The notes: generated from the sequence alone by a model not told the origin. DNA of 64,000 nt from Psychroserpens luteus (GCF_015319355.1 NZ_JADILU010000004.1:124001-188000); one strand, 5' to 3'; shown: positions 7,585 to 16,836, counted from the first letter of the stretch. Numbers and translations: made by a program.

Positions 7585-7914
7585 ATGGGATTAGCCAAAA
7601 CCGAAATATTTACAGACCTGCAAAACGAAATTGCTTTATTCGCAAAAGTCTTTGGACATCCTGCAAGAGTATCAATTTTACAACACCTATTTAAAATTAA
7701 CAGTTGCGTTTGTGGAGACTTGGTAAACGAAATAGGATTGGCGCAACCCACAATATCGCAACATCTTAAAGAATTAAAGCATTTAGGTTTAATCAAAGGA
7801 AATGTTGAAGGCACAAGTGTTTGCTATTGTATAAACACCGAAAATTGGAGTAAAATGAAAGAAGTCATGACCCAATTTTTAGATCAAGACATTTCTAAAA
7901 CAGATTGTTGCTAA
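7585..7914 (+). CDS. arsR: Arsenical resistance repressor ArsR (ArsR/SmtB family)
   Basis: This 109-residue winged-helix repressor has the helix-turn-helix GLAQPTISQHLKELKHLGLI. The metalloid-sensing motif CVCGDLV holds Cys41 and Cys43, and a C-terminal pair, Cys108-Cys109, could be a third ligand or an extra site. ArsR proteins leave DNA when As(III) binds the thiols. It is the first gene of the ars operon. The next gene starts 51 nt downstream behind a second copy of the operator-like sequence. That would let ArsR control itself and the effector genes separately. Confidence 0.93.
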   Translation: MGLAKTEIFTDLQNEIALFAKVFGHPARVSILQHLFKINSCVCGDLVNEIGLAQPTISQHLKELKHLGLIKGNVEGTSVCYCINTENWSKMKEVMTQFLDQDISKTDCC

Positions 7915-7926
7915 AAAAATTTGAAC

Positions 7927-7956
7927 ATATTAATCGTATAATCGCAATAAACAAAT
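7927..7956 (+). promoter_or_regulatory. Operator-like site 2, within the ars operon
   Basis: ATATTAATCGTATAATCGC followed by AATAAACAAAT matches the sequence over the arsR promoter at most positions, including AATCGTA and GCAAT. It lies 10 nt before the DUF6428 start. No promoter with normal spacing is obvious here, so it could be a secondary ArsR site or an internal promoter of weaker fit. Confidence 0.5.
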
Positions 7957-7965
7957 AATAATATT

Positions 7966-8433
7966 ATGAAACTTTCAGATGTAAAAAATAGACTGAATGA
8001 ATTGGACACCATTTCATTTATGTTACCAAACGGAGAATTAGTTCCTAGCCACTTTCATGTTACAGAAGTTGGTAAAATCACAAAACACTTTATTGATTGT
8101 GGCGGAACCGTAAGAAACGAAGAAGTTGCAAACTTCCAACTTTGGAATGCAAATGACTATGATCATAGATTACATCCTGAGAAATTATTGAACATTATTG
8201 AGCTTTCTGAAAAAGTCTTAGGAATTGGAGATTTAGAAATTGAAGTAGAATATCAAGCAGATACTATTGGAAAATTCGGATTAGAATTTGATGGTACAAA
8301 CTTCCTATTAACTTCAAAGCAAACAGATTGTTTAGCAAAAGACCAATGTGGAATACCTGCGGAAAAACCAAAATTACAATTCTCTGAGATTCAATCAGAA
8401 AACTCTTGTACTCCTGGAGGTGGTTGTTGTTAA
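7966..8433 (+). CDS. DUF6428 family protein of ars operons
   Basis: This 155-residue cytoplasmic protein starts MKLSDVKNRLNELDTISFML and ends in the Cys/Gly tail CTPGGGCC. I recognise it as the DUF6428 type found between arsR and arsC in flavobacterial arsenic operons. Its biochemical role is not known to me. The terminal cysteines and an internal CLAKDQCG could bind As(III), making a chaperone or sequestering role plausible, but this is inference. The next gene starts 18 nt downstream. Confidence 0.78.
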   Translation: MKLSDVKNRLNELDTISFMLPNGELVPSHFHVTEVGKITKHFIDCGGTVRNEEVANFQLWNANDYDHRLHPEKLLNIIELSEKVLGIGDLEIEVEYQADTIGKFGLEFDGTNFLLTSKQTDCLAKDQCGIPAEKPKLQFSEIQSENSCTPGGGCC

Positions 8434-8451
8434 TACAAACATTTATAAAAA

Positions 8452-9084
8452 ATGAACACAACACAACCAACCTTGTTTTTAGGAATAGAAAACCTAATCA
8501 AGAGTTTGCAACCTGAGACAATTTCCGAAGAAAGAAAAGCTGTTTTACAACCTTTAATTGAATTTATTCAGTTAAAAGTTTCTAATAATCAAGACATTAG
8601 AATCAATTTTATTTGCACGCATAATTCTCGAAGAAGTCATTTGTCTCAGGTTTGGGCACAAACCATGGCATACCATTTTAATATTAAAAATGTGTTTTGT
8701 TATTCGGGCGGAACAGAAGCTACAGCATTGTTTCCGATGGCAGCAAAAACTCTTGAAAATTCTGGTTTTGAGGTTAGGACGATTTCCGAAGGAAAAAATC
8801 CAGTTTATAGTATTAAGTATGCAGCTAATGAGCATCCTATTATTGGATTTTCAAAAAAATTAGATGATGACTTTAACCCGAAATCTGAATTTGCAGCAAT
8901 TATGACTTGTGATTCTGCAAATGAAGCGTGTCCAATTGTTTTAGGTGCAGAAAAACGGATTCCGATAACGTTTAAAGACCCAAAAGCATTTGACAATACA
9001 CCACAACAAGCAGAAAAATATAATGAGCGAAGTCTGCAAATTGCAACCGAGTTATTTTACGTATTTTCTCAAATCAATTCTTAA
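8452..9084 (+). CDS. arsC: Arsenate reductase, low-molecular-weight phosphatase type
   Basis: This 210-residue protein carries the CX5R loop CTHNSRR (Cys55 to Arg61) of low-molecular-weight phosphatase folds, the scaffold of thioredoxin-coupled arsenate reductases. Further marks are the [12 protein letters not shown] segment after the loop and the [12 protein letters not shown] segment holding two further cysteines for the disulfide relay. It is longer than the standard 130-residue ArsC because of an N-terminal extension and insertions seen in the Bacteroidota form. It reduces As(V) to As(III) for export by the next gene, which starts 2 nt after its stop. Confidence 0.88.
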   Translation: MNTTQPTLFLGIENLIKSLQPETISEERKAVLQPLIEFIQLKVSNNQDIRINFICTHNSRRSHLSQVWAQTMAYHFNIKNVFCYSGGTEATALFPMAAKTLENSGFEVRTISEGKNPVYSIKYAANEHPIIGFSKKLDDDFNPKSEFAAIMTCDSANEACPIVLGAEKRIPITFKDPKAFDNTPQQAEKYNERSLQIATELFYVFSQINS

Positions 9085-9086
9085 AA

Positions 9087-10127
9087 ATGGCATCAAAAAA
9101 ATTAAGCTTTCTAGATAGCTACCTGACATTATGGATTTTTATCGCGATGGCTCTTGGAGTTGGGTTAGGATATTTCAACCCATCATTTCCAGATTTTGTA
9201 AATTCATTAAGTAGTGGCACAACCAACATCCCAATTGCCATTGGCTTGATTTTAATGATGTATCCGCCTTTGGCAAAAGTGAATTACGCACTCTTGCCAA
9301 AAGTTTTTAGAAATACAAAAATCCTTTCCATTTCATTGATTCTTAACTGGATTATTGGTCCTGTTTTAATGTTCATTTTGGCCATTACTTTTTTACGTGA
9401 TTATCCAGAGTATATGGTCGGACTTATTTTAATTGGTCTTGCACGTTGTATCGCTATGGTTTTAGTTTGGAACGATCTTGCGGAAGGCAGTAGCGAATAT
9501 GGAGCTGGTTTGGTCGCCTTAAATAGTGTTTTTCAAGTATTTGCTTACAGTTTTTATGCATGGCTTTTTATAACCGTACTTCCACCCTATTTTGGATTTG
9601 AAGGCGCTATTGTGGATATTTCAATAGGTACAATTACCGAAAGTGTTGCCATTTATTTGGGAATTCCGTTTGTATTAGGAATTTTAAGTCGGCTTATTTT
9701 AGTCAAACTCAAAGGAGAAGAATGGTACACTAAAACGTTTATTCCTGCCATTTCACCATTGACCTTAATTGCACTTTTATTTACCATCGTAATTATGTTC
9801 TCACTAAAAGGCGAATTGATTGTAGAAATCCCAATGGACGTATTAATTATTGCAGTTCCGTTGCTTATTTATTTTAGTGTAATGTTCATCATTGGCTTTT
9901 TCTTTACCAAAGCTATGGGTGCAGACTATGACAAAACCGCAGCTGTAGCATTCACTGCAGCAGGAAACAATTTTGAATTAGCCATTGCTGTTGCTATTGC
10001 TGTTTTTGGGCTCAATTCTGGACAAGCATTTGCAGGAGTCATTGGACCATTGGTAGAAGTACCAGCATTAATTTTATTAGTTAGAGTATCTTTTTGGCTT
10101 CGGAAAAAGTATTACTTAAACGCATAA
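9087..10127 (+). CDS. arsB: ACR3-family arsenite efflux permease
   Basis: This 346-residue membrane protein has about ten transmembrane segments and the ACR3 signatures [26 protein letters not shown] with the conserved transport cysteine, and [18 protein letters not shown]. It exports arsenite by proton antiport. It ends the arsR-DUF6428-arsC-acr3 operon. A second, diverged copy of its last 181 bases lies 3.4 kb downstream (13557-13725), beyond two unrelated genes. That points to recombination at this gene's 3' end. Confidence 0.95.
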   Translation: MASKKLSFLDSYLTLWIFIAMALGVGLGYFNPSFPDFVNSLSSGTTNIPIAIGLILMMYPPLAKVNYALLPKVFRNTKILSISLILNWIIGPVLMFILAITFLRDYPEYMVGLILIGLARCIAMVLVWNDLAEGSSEYGAGLVALNSVFQVFAYSFYAWLFITVLPPYFGFEGAIVDISIGTITESVAIYLGIPFVLGILSRLILVKLKGEEWYTKTFIPAISPLTLIALLFTIVIMFSLKGELIVEIPMDVLIIAVPLLIYFSVMFIIGFFFTKAMGADYDKTAAVAFTAAGNNFELAIAVAIAVFGLNSGQAFAGVIGPLVEVPALILLVRVSFWLRKKYYLNA

Positions 10128-10588
10128 TTTATTAAAGATAGGTTCTGTGCCTATTGAATACTTAAGATTAATAATTTGCTATGGCTAATGTTTGATTTTC
10201 TAATCAAATCTTTATTTTTTAAGTACATTAATTATAAACTAGCAAACAAATTATTGCGAAAGTTTCAACCTCTAACCTAATTCATTTCCATTTATATTGA
10301 TTTCAATAAGCACTTTAATATTCTTTATCCAATTACTAAAGTTTGAAAGTAAAATAACTAATTGAAATTATAATTTGAAAATTTTTCTGACAGAAAAATT
10401 TCGATTTAACACTTTTTACCGTATTATTGTGTCGTTAAACGATTGTTTAGCATTATTTTATATAATTTTAATAATCATGCCTTGCATTTTTTTTAATCTA
10501 TTTTTTAAAATTGCATTGCTAATATTATTTATAAACATATTGTCAAAAGGAAATATTTATAAATGTAAAATCCCTAAATACAATTCTA
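10128..10588 (+). other. Non-coding gap after acr3
   Basis: The gap is very AT-rich, with a short ATAGG/CCTAT stem about 12 nt after the acr3 stop, too weak to call a terminator. I see no convincing gene. A TTG-started frame from 10375 runs into the next gene out of frame and lacks support. Confidence 0.5.
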
Positions 10589-11977
10589 ATGAAAATGAAA
10601 TTAATTCCAATTGTACTCCTATTATTATCCATCTCAGTAAATGCACAAATATGGAATGGGACACTAGAAAAAGATTCAAAAGGTCAATTTAAAGGAGATA
10701 TATTTTTAGATAGTTGGAAAAAAAGCACACTTAATTCACCAGATAAAACACATTTTATTAAAGACTATACTCTCAAAATGAAAGTATGGGACTATCTAGG
10801 CGAGCCTATGGAAATGTATGCATTTCAATGGAGCAGGAATGTAAGTTATACTGTAAAAGTAGGTGACGAAATAAGAAGCATCACTTTAGAAAAGCTAAAG
10901 GCGTATCCAGATTTAATAAAGCGATTTAATAACATAAGACCAATAAAAGTAGATATCGAGATTAGTGGCATTGCAGGAGATGCATCAAAAGAAAACACCA
11001 CAAATTATTACGTAGTTGGTAAGATAAATGTTCCCGAAGAAATCAATCCTGTAGCGTTACATTTCACTTATACAGTTAAAGATGTGGACTTACTAATTGC
11101 TAAAGCAGGCGAGTTTAGAGAGCCTACTATTGCAGGAAGTCCACCAACTTGGAATGAGTTTTTTAATTGGTCTTACGACCCACCTATAAAGGCCAAAAAT
11201 GTCTATTTCAACATTTCAGAAGCTAATTTTAAAAAGCTTTCTGAAGAAGAACAAAAGCTGCGCATTAAAAACATAAAAAATATCTGGAAGCAGATAAAAT
11301 TAATGAAACTACAGCTTAAAATAAAAACATTAGAATGGCCAGAGTTGGAAATGATAGACATTATTAAGACTTACGACCGTTATAGAAACAAGACAAAGGA
11401 ATTAAGTCCTCAAGAAAAAATTGAAGCAGAACTTGCCAAATTACAACGTACTGAAGAATATACTAACAATGATGAATGGGGAGAATTGCCTGAATTGAAA
11501 AACCCAGTTTTAATAATTACAGAAAATGGTAAATCCATCAAATATCTTGATACAGATATAGTATTATTTGATATTAAAGAAGGCTATATCAATAATCTTT
11601 GTGAAGTTTATGAAAATGATTTTAGAATAGCAAAAGCACCTTATTTTCGTGTTACGACAGATGGAGATTTCAATCGATATTACTTAATTGACAAAGATGG
11701 AAAAAAATTACTTTCTGATAAGTATTCAAATATTAGATATTATAATTCAGAAATTCAAGGCTATGAACACTCTGATATGAAAGGAGAATATTTTGAAGTA
11801 ACTCATACCGATGATGTAAAAAAAATTAAATATGATAACAGAAGTAGTGGAAATAGTGGTGGAGGTAAAAAAATATCAATTTCTTTCCGAAAAACAAAAA
11901 TTGTTTATCAAACCATTTACACTTATGATGTAGATTTAAATTTAATTAGCACAAGAACATCTAACTATAAAATCTAA
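10589..11977 (+). CDS. Secreted protein of unknown function
   Basis: This 462-residue protein has a signal peptide (MKMKLIPIVLLLLSISVNAQ) and no family I recognise. The first half is beta-rich (for example VKVDIEISGIAGD). A charged helical middle section (about 210-290, LSEEEQKLRIKNIKNIWKQI) resembles a coiled coil. The C-terminal part is a beta-rich domain with the run SSGNSGGGKK near the end. It is probably periplasmic or surface-exposed. The next gene starts 10 nt downstream, so the two form an operon. Both lie between intact acr3 and a second acr3 3' fragment, marking them as inserted cargo. Confidence 0.6.
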   Translation: MKMKLIPIVLLLLSISVNAQIWNGTLEKDSKGQFKGDIFLDSWKKSTLNSPDKTHFIKDYTLKMKVWDYLGEPMEMYAFQWSRNVSYTVKVGDEIRSITLEKLKAYPDLIKRFNNIRPIKVDIEISGIAGDASKENTTNYYVVGKINVPEEINPVALHFTYTVKDVDLLIAKAGEFREPTIAGSPPTWNEFFNWSYDPPIKAKNVYFNISEANFKKLSEEEQKLRIKNIKNIWKQIKLMKLQLKIKTLEWPELEMIDIIKTYDRYRNKTKELSPQEKIEAELAKLQRTEEYTNNDEWGELPELKNPVLIITENGKSIKYLDTDIVLFDIKEGYINNLCEVYENDFRIAKAPYFRVTTDGDFNRYYLIDKDGKKLLSDKYSNIRYYNSEIQGYEHSDMKGEYFEVTHTDDVKKIKYDNRSSGNSGGGKKISISFRKTKIVYQTIYTYDVDLNLISTRTSNYKI

Positions 11978-11987
11978 TCCACCAAGC

Positions 11988-13553
11988 ATGTTTAGAAATA
12001 TAATTCTCATTAGTGCATTACTAAGCTCATTAATAGTTTTTAGTCAAACTCCAAAACAAGATTTTGAAAAAGCGGAGGAGTTCTACAAAACTGCAAACTA
12101 CAGTGATGCCATTAGCTTAGCAGAAAAAACGAAACAAACCTTAGGCAAATCAAACCCTAAGGTTGAGGCACTACTTTTTATGGCATATTATAATAACGAA
12201 GAGTATCTAAAAGCTAAAGTAGCTTATGAAACCCTTAAGAAATTGGTGCCAGATAGTGTGGAAAACTCAGATGCATTTGCACTATACAAAATCACAAACA
12301 ACCAATTAGATCTAAAATTAGCAGAATTAGAAACTGCTTTTGAGCAAGAGCAAAATAAAACACCTCCTTCACTTTTTACCGAAGAACAATACGCCAGTAA
12401 AAATACATTTAAAGAAGCAAGCATTAAAAAAGGAAATGAAAAAATCCAAAACAAAATAAATGAAGAAGATCTCTACAAAAGGGCGAAAAGAAATCCCTCT
12501 GTAGATACCTATAGAGAATTCTTAAAATTACATCCAAAAAGTGATTATGTTAAAGAAATTAATGATTTGTTAATCATACAAAAGGAAGAAGATTTATGGT
12601 CGCAATCTAAAGGAGAAAATACTGTGACATCTTATTATGAATATCTAGAATCTTATCGTACTGGTAAATACGCAAGCATAGCACATACTAAAATCAAAAC
12701 ACTTGACAAACAAGCCTATGACAAAGCAATCTCTGTTGGTTCACAAGAATCTTTGAACTACTATTTAGACAACTATAAAAAAGGAGAATATAGAGATAAG
12801 GTTAGAATAAAATTAGATAAAAAGATAGAGTATGATGTCTATATGCATGCTAAAACAAATAACTTTATAAATTATTATGAAGCATACATAAATCAATATC
12901 CTAATGGTGAATACGCTTCCGAAGTAAATGAAATTATTAAAATAAGTTATTTAAAATTTGCTAATGACACTTATAAAGATAAAAATTACAAAAAAGCGAT
13001 TTCAAATTATTCAAAATACATACAAAATTATCCTTATGGAGAAGATATTGACCAAGCAAAAAAAGGCTTAGAAAAAGCTAATAAAAAATCGCGACAATTC
13101 TCTTCGGGATATTTCGGTTTTACTTATGAATCTCAAGGTACATATGGTCTTACTTTAGGAAAACTAAATAAAGATGGCATTGGTCTATACACAAACCTTA
13201 GAGTATCTCCAGATGTTTTGGAACTTGAATATAAAAAACCTGAACTAGAATTAACTGAAGACCAAATACCAGAAGGCGAAAAAATTGCTATAGCAAGCTT
13301 AAGTGTAGGCGTTTCTTACCCAATTTTTTATCCTGTTTGGCTCTACGTTGGTGGTGGCGCAAATTTACAAGAGCGATTTAACAATAATGATAATGAACAT
13401 GTTAATGATTATTATAGTTTAAAGGACGAAGAGCATTTAGCTTTTTACCCTGAAGCTGGTCTAAATGTACGCTTTGGAAAAGTATTTACCATCATTGCAG
13501 GAGTTGTTTATGTAAGAGGCGAAATGCTATATAAAGTTGGTATTGGATTTTAA
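11988..13553 (+). CDS. Repeat protein with C-terminal outer-membrane-like domain
   Basis: This 521-residue protein has a signal peptide (ISALLSSLIVFSQ) and an N-terminal TPR-like region (FYKTANYSDAISLAEKTKQ). Four helical repeats of about 35 residues follow (roughly 155-300), each ending like YLESYRTGKYAS or YINQYPNGEYAS. A further TPR-like unit is next. The last 150 residues alternate polar and hydrophobic positions (ASLSVGVSYPIFYPVWLYVG) and finish in an aromatic, KVGIGF, as outer-membrane barrel proteins do. It may be an envelope scaffold working with the secreted product of the preceding gene. Confidence 0.6.
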   Translation: MFRNIILISALLSSLIVFSQTPKQDFEKAEEFYKTANYSDAISLAEKTKQTLGKSNPKVEALLFMAYYNNEEYLKAKVAYETLKKLVPDSVENSDAFALYKITNNQLDLKLAELETAFEQEQNKTPPSLFTEEQYASKNTFKEASIKKGNEKIQNKINEEDLYKRAKRNPSVDTYREFLKLHPKSDYVKEINDLLIIQKEEDLWSQSKGENTVTSYYEYLESYRTGKYASIAHTKIKTLDKQAYDKAISVGSQESLNYYLDNYKKGEYRDKVRIKLDKKIEYDVYMHAKTNNFINYYEAYINQYPNGEYASEVNEIIKISYLKFANDTYKDKNYKKAISNYSKYIQNYPYGEDIDQAKKGLEKANKKSRQFSSGYFGFTYESQGTYGLTLGKLNKDGIGLYTNLRVSPDVLELEYKKPELELTEDQIPEGEKIAIASLSVGVSYPIFYPVWLYVGGGANLQERFNNNDNEHVNDYYSLKDEEHLAFYPEAGLNVRFGKVFTIIAGVVYVRGEMLYKVGIGF

Positions 13554-13556
13554 TAG

Positions 13557-13725
13557 AAAGCCATAGGTGCAGACTATGACAAAACCGCAGCTGTAGCATT
13601 CACTGCAGCAGGAAATAATTTTGAATTAGCCATTGCTGTTTTTGGGCTCAATTCTGGCCAAGCATTCGCAGGAGTCATTGGACCATTGGTAGAAGTACCT
13701 GCTTTAATTTTATTAGTTAGAGTAT
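13557..13725 (+). pseudogene. Second acr3 3'-end fragment (recombination scar)
   Basis: These 169 bases match 9909-10089 of acr3 with seven substitutions and one in-frame 12-base deletion (VAIA lost). Six substitutions are synonymous and one exchanges Met for Ile. The frame stays open through [18 protein letters not shown] and on past the match. Changes of this kind arise in a working gene, so the fragment is the end of a different acr3 allele, not a decaying copy of the upstream one. It has no start and starts 3 nt after the stop of the repeat-protein gene. Confidence 0.85.
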
Positions 13726-13978
13726 ACTATAGCGCTTTTTATCAAAAAAAGCATCTTTTTTACTTCGGAAATTGGATAGCGAGAAAACCTTTGCATATTT
13801 TTTCAAATTTGACTTTATAGACACTTAAATCGCGTTCGGTTGTATTCCTGTTTTATATATCTTAAATACAGTCATGATTATAACGATTTTTGAATCATAA
13901 AGTTAAAATAGTATATTGGTACTGCTAAAAGTGATTTATAAAAACCTAAATTAGCAACACTGCCAACGCTAAAACTTT

Positions 13979-14413
13979 ATGTACCAACTAAATTACCACT
14001 CGCAATCAAAGTCAAAATTAGAGATCAAAGATTTAGAAAGAATTCTTGAAGAATCTACGGTAAGAAACAAAGAAAGAAATATTACTGGATGTCTCATTTA
14101 CCATAATAATAGTTTTGTTCAAATTCTTGAAGGAAAGAAAAAAGACATACTTGACGTTTATGAGAAAATAAAAACTGATGAGCGTCATCATAACGTCATC
14201 TTATTGTATAAAAACCCTATTGACAAAAGATGTTTTACAGATTGGAACATGGCTTATCATCAACCAAACGATCAATATATTATACAATTTGTAAACAATT
14301 TATTATTGCTCTCGCAACTTTCAGATAAAGCATCTAATTCTTTATTAACTTTTTGGGGACAAGTGCGTAGAATTTTAAAAAGTGGCCCAATAGAGCATAT
14401 TGAAAACATCTAA
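13979..14413 (+). CDS. BLUF-domain blue-light photoreceptor
   Basis: This 144-residue protein consists of one BLUF domain, which binds FAD and senses blue light. The FAD-site tyrosine is Tyr6 (LNYHS), the asparagine Asn34 (RNITGCLIYHNNSF), the switching glutamine Gln48 (FVQILEG), and the C-terminal Trp89/Met91 pair is in DWNMAYH. It has no GGDEF, EAL or cyclase output domain, so it must signal through a partner protein. No obvious partner is adjacent: the neighbours are the acr3 scar and a convergent T9SS gene. Confidence 0.92.
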   Translation: MYQLNYHSQSKSKLEIKDLERILEESTVRNKERNITGCLIYHNNSFVQILEGKKKDILDVYEKIKTDERHHNVILLYKNPIDKRCFTDWNMAYHQPNDQYIIQFVNNLLLLSQLSDKASNSLLTFWGQVRRILKSGPIEHIENI

Positions 14414-14636
14414 TGAAAGCGTTATTAACCTTTCACCATATGATAGTTGAAATTTCAAGTCGTTATTTTTAAATAAAGTATTAGATTTAAGTTTCTGCTA
14501 GCGTGTTTGCAATCGTTACGCATTCAAATTCGCTCAAAACTAAAACATTTGGTATTTTCAAAAATCTAAAACATAATTACAAACTTCAATACCATAAAAT
14601 TTCCGAAGAAATCTGATCTATCAAGAGATAACCAAT

Positions 14637-14666
14637 AAAAAAGCTCCATCCAGAGATGAAGCTTTT
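14637..14666 (-). terminator. Terminator of the T9SS beta-helix gene
   Basis: On the minus strand the stem AAAAGCTTCATC / GATGGAGCTTTT has one mismatch and a 4-nt loop, and it ends in a T-run. It lies 22 nt after the stop of the gene at 14689. It is near-symmetric and could also stop plus-strand transcripts. The rest of the 14414-14636 gap shows nothing else firm. Confidence 0.7.
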
Positions 14667-14688
14667 AATGTTTTATAAGCCAAAAAAC

Positions 14689-16161
14689 TTATTTAACCAC
14701 TAGCTTTTTAATTGCTTTATTATTTTCTCCATGAAACTCTAAAATATAAATTCCAGAATTTAATTCTAGATTCATTTCATTAGAACCCATTTGAAGATTT
14801 TTTGTCATAATTAATTTGCCTTCAATACTGTACACATTCATTTGATTAAAAGAGGTGTTTTGATCTAAATTTAGTTGACCATCAGTAGGATTAGGATACA
14901 TAGCCAATTGATTAAAATCTAAGTCTTCAACACTTAAAAACGCACAATTTACAGGATCAAACGTCACTAACCCTAATGAAGGATCATCATTTTGATGTGA
15001 AATAACCGCTTCTGCATCTGCAAGTGTGTTTGGCGCATTAGCTTCATCCCAACAATTATGCATCGCCATTATTGAGTTAGCTGTATTATTATAGAGCGCA
15101 TAGGTAGCTCCATCATTACCGTTTTCAGAAAAAACATTTTGTCCTATATTATCAATATTATCACCTAGGTTTATAGAAGCTTGCCCAATAACCGTAATTC
15201 CCCAAAGGTTGCGACGTATTTCATTACCACTTGCAATGGCTTCTAAACCAGCAGCATTAGTATATAATGAAATTCCACTTCCGCCATCTAGAGGAATCCC
15301 TTGTGTATCATTATCTTCAATAATATTATTTCTAACGTAAGCAAAAGCATTGTTTCCTAAAATTGTTAGTCCGTAACGATTGTCTGTTATAATGTTGTCA
15401 TCAATAATTGCATTGATAGTACCTCCAACAAAATTAGAAACTGCAATTCCTCCTACCATATCCAAATTACGATCACCTATTATAGTATTCTGAATAATTT
15501 GAATAGGATTATCAATCATCGTCGTTCCCATATTTATTTGAGGTCTGTTAGAATTCGCTTGATTATTTCCTTCTATATAGTTATTAAATATATATGGAGA
15601 AACAGCATTATTTGCTCCAGAACTTATTGCAGCAGTGTCATTAAAACTAATCGTATTATTAGTAATTTGAGCCATACCTCTAGAAAGTGAAATAACTGCA
15701 CCAGATGATACTCCTGATACATTATTAGTGACCAAACAATTATTAATCGTAAACGTTTCAGTTAACACACGTAAACCACCTCCATACTGTATCGTAGCAT
15801 TTTGAATGTTAATCTCTGAAAACTCTTCAAAACGAAAACCATCATAAGGAGTTGCTGTATCAATAGCTGTAAAAATAGCATTGTTTGCATCTACATTAAA
15901 AGTCCCATAAATCGTGATTCTTATATCTGCACCAATTTCTAAAGTGACATCAGTACTTATAATAAGTGTGTCTGTTGTAGAAATCGTAAGATCATCTACT
16001 AAAGTATATGTGGTCCCTGTTACCGAAATTGTAGAAGGACTTAACGCAACAAGATCATCTAAAGTATATGTTGTACTAGTATCTGGTGTGATATAACCTT
16101 GCGCTGAAAGGATTCCAACGAAACCAAAAGCAATAAATAAACTGAGTAATTGTTGTTTCAT
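14689..16161 (-). CDS. T9SS cargo protein with right-handed beta-helix
   Basis: The chosen start (16161) gives a clean signal peptide, MKQQLLSLFIAFGFVGILSA; the longer frame adds 22 residues without one. The protein is then 490 residues. The centre is a parallel beta-helix of Asn/Ile-rich turns (NNTISFNDTAAISSG, RNNIIEDNDTQGI), as in pectate-lyase-like and NosD folds. The last 75 residues are a type A T9SS sorting domain (YPNPTDGQLNL, GIYILEF, ending KKLVVK). It is exported by T9SS and attached to the cell surface or released. A polysaccharide or surface-binding role is likely but unproven. Confidence 0.88.
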   Translation of the reverse strand: MKQQLLSLFIAFGFVGILSAQGYITPDTSTTYTLDDLVALSPSTISVTGTTYTLVDDLTISTTDTLIISTDVTLEIGADIRITIYGTFNVDANNAIFTAIDTATPYDGFRFEEFSEINIQNATIQYGGGLRVLTETFTINNCLVTNNVSGVSSGAVISLSRGMAQITNNTISFNDTAAISSGANNAVSPYIFNNYIEGNNQANSNRPQINMGTTMIDNPIQIIQNTIIGDRNLDMVGGIAVSNFVGGTINAIIDDNIITDNRYGLTILGNNAFAYVRNNIIEDNDTQGIPLDGGSGISLYTNAAGLEAIASGNEIRRNLWGITVIGQASINLGDNIDNIGQNVFSENGNDGATYALYNNTANSIMAMHNCWDEANAPNTLADAEAVISHQNDDPSLGLVTFDPVNCAFLSVEDLDFNQLAMYPNPTDGQLNLDQNTSFNQMNVYSIEGKLIMTKNLQMGSNEMNLELNSGIYILEFHGENNKAIKKLVVK

Positions 16162-16286
16162 AAAGTTGTTATTTTTGAGTTGCATTAAAATTAAAAAATA
16201 AAGAGATGGATGACTGTTAAAAATCATTTTTTATGAGAATTTGGTATGATGTTTATAAATATATCGAGATCCTAAAAGCTTGATAT

Positions 16287-16415
16287 TTGACTTTCTTAAA
16301 TAAATAGTCGAACTTCGTTTGCTTGCGGATATTGACAATCTATGCTGAATTTAATTATGCTGAATTCATTTCGGTATTTCTGTATTGATACAGTCGATAT
16401 CCAAAGACATTGTAA
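16287..16415 (+). repeat. Cassette-border repeat copy B, with hairpin
   Basis: This diverged copy of 842-925 shares TAGTCGAACTTCGTTT near the start and CAGTCGATATCCAAAG near the end. The hairpin arms are GATATTGAC (16328-16336) and GTCGATATC (16393-16401). The loop has grown to 56 nt and contains a small duplication of TATGCTGAATT. It precedes a broken small gene by about 15 nt, as copy A precedes its ORF by about 20 nt. Confidence 0.6.
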
Positions 16416-16430
16416 CTAATTTGACCAAAA

Positions 16431-16827
16431 ATGATGAAAGCATTGATACGTCGACTATTTTTTATGTCTGACAAAAAAAGAAATGAAATTAAAAAAGACT
16501 TGAGTAACAGTCCGAACTTCAGAACAAAAGAAGACATTGAAATGCAAGGAACTGGATCTGACCGTATTTTGGAAATTACGTTGGAAAAAAGAAAAGTTGA
16601 ATCCATTTTTGCCCCTGATTTAGGAAATCAAAAAAGGTTTGGTTCTGACAAAGTGGTATTTTAAATCTGGAGATATTGTCAAAAAAGGAGATATTGTTTG
16701 CGATATTGAAAATGAAAATATCACAATGGAATTCGAAAGCTTTTTCATTGGTAAAATATTATTGATCTGTAGTCTGAAAACTAAATTAACAAGTGGGACA
16801 GAAATATTTAAAATAGAAGGAATATAA
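16431..16827 (+). pseudogene. Broken small gene with a lipoyl/biotinyl-like C-terminal domain
   Basis: Two overlapping frames together read like one protein of about 130 residues. The first frame gives MMKALIRRLFFMSDKKRNEI to APDLG. A frameshift near 16625-16635 switches to the second, EIKKGLVLTKWYFKSGD, then IVKKGDIVCDIENENITMEF and a stop at 16827. The second half resembles a biotinyl/lipoyl domain, but the position of the modified lysine (normally in E-T/S-D-K-A) holds Asn in ENENIT. The domain would not be lipoylated even if intact. It lies between copies of the same border motifs that flank the ORF at 947. Confidence 0.6.
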
Positions 16828-16836
16828 AAACTAGGC

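Noticed and set aside
10375-10692. 105-codon frame starting at TTG before the secreted gene at 10589
   Set aside because: It overlaps the signal-peptide gene out of frame by about 100 bases, has a rare start and no family look. The gene at 10589 has a clean signal peptide.
15499-16096. Plus-strand frames inside the T9SS beta-helix gene
   Set aside because: They mirror the repetitive beta-helix coding sequence and have no start signals.
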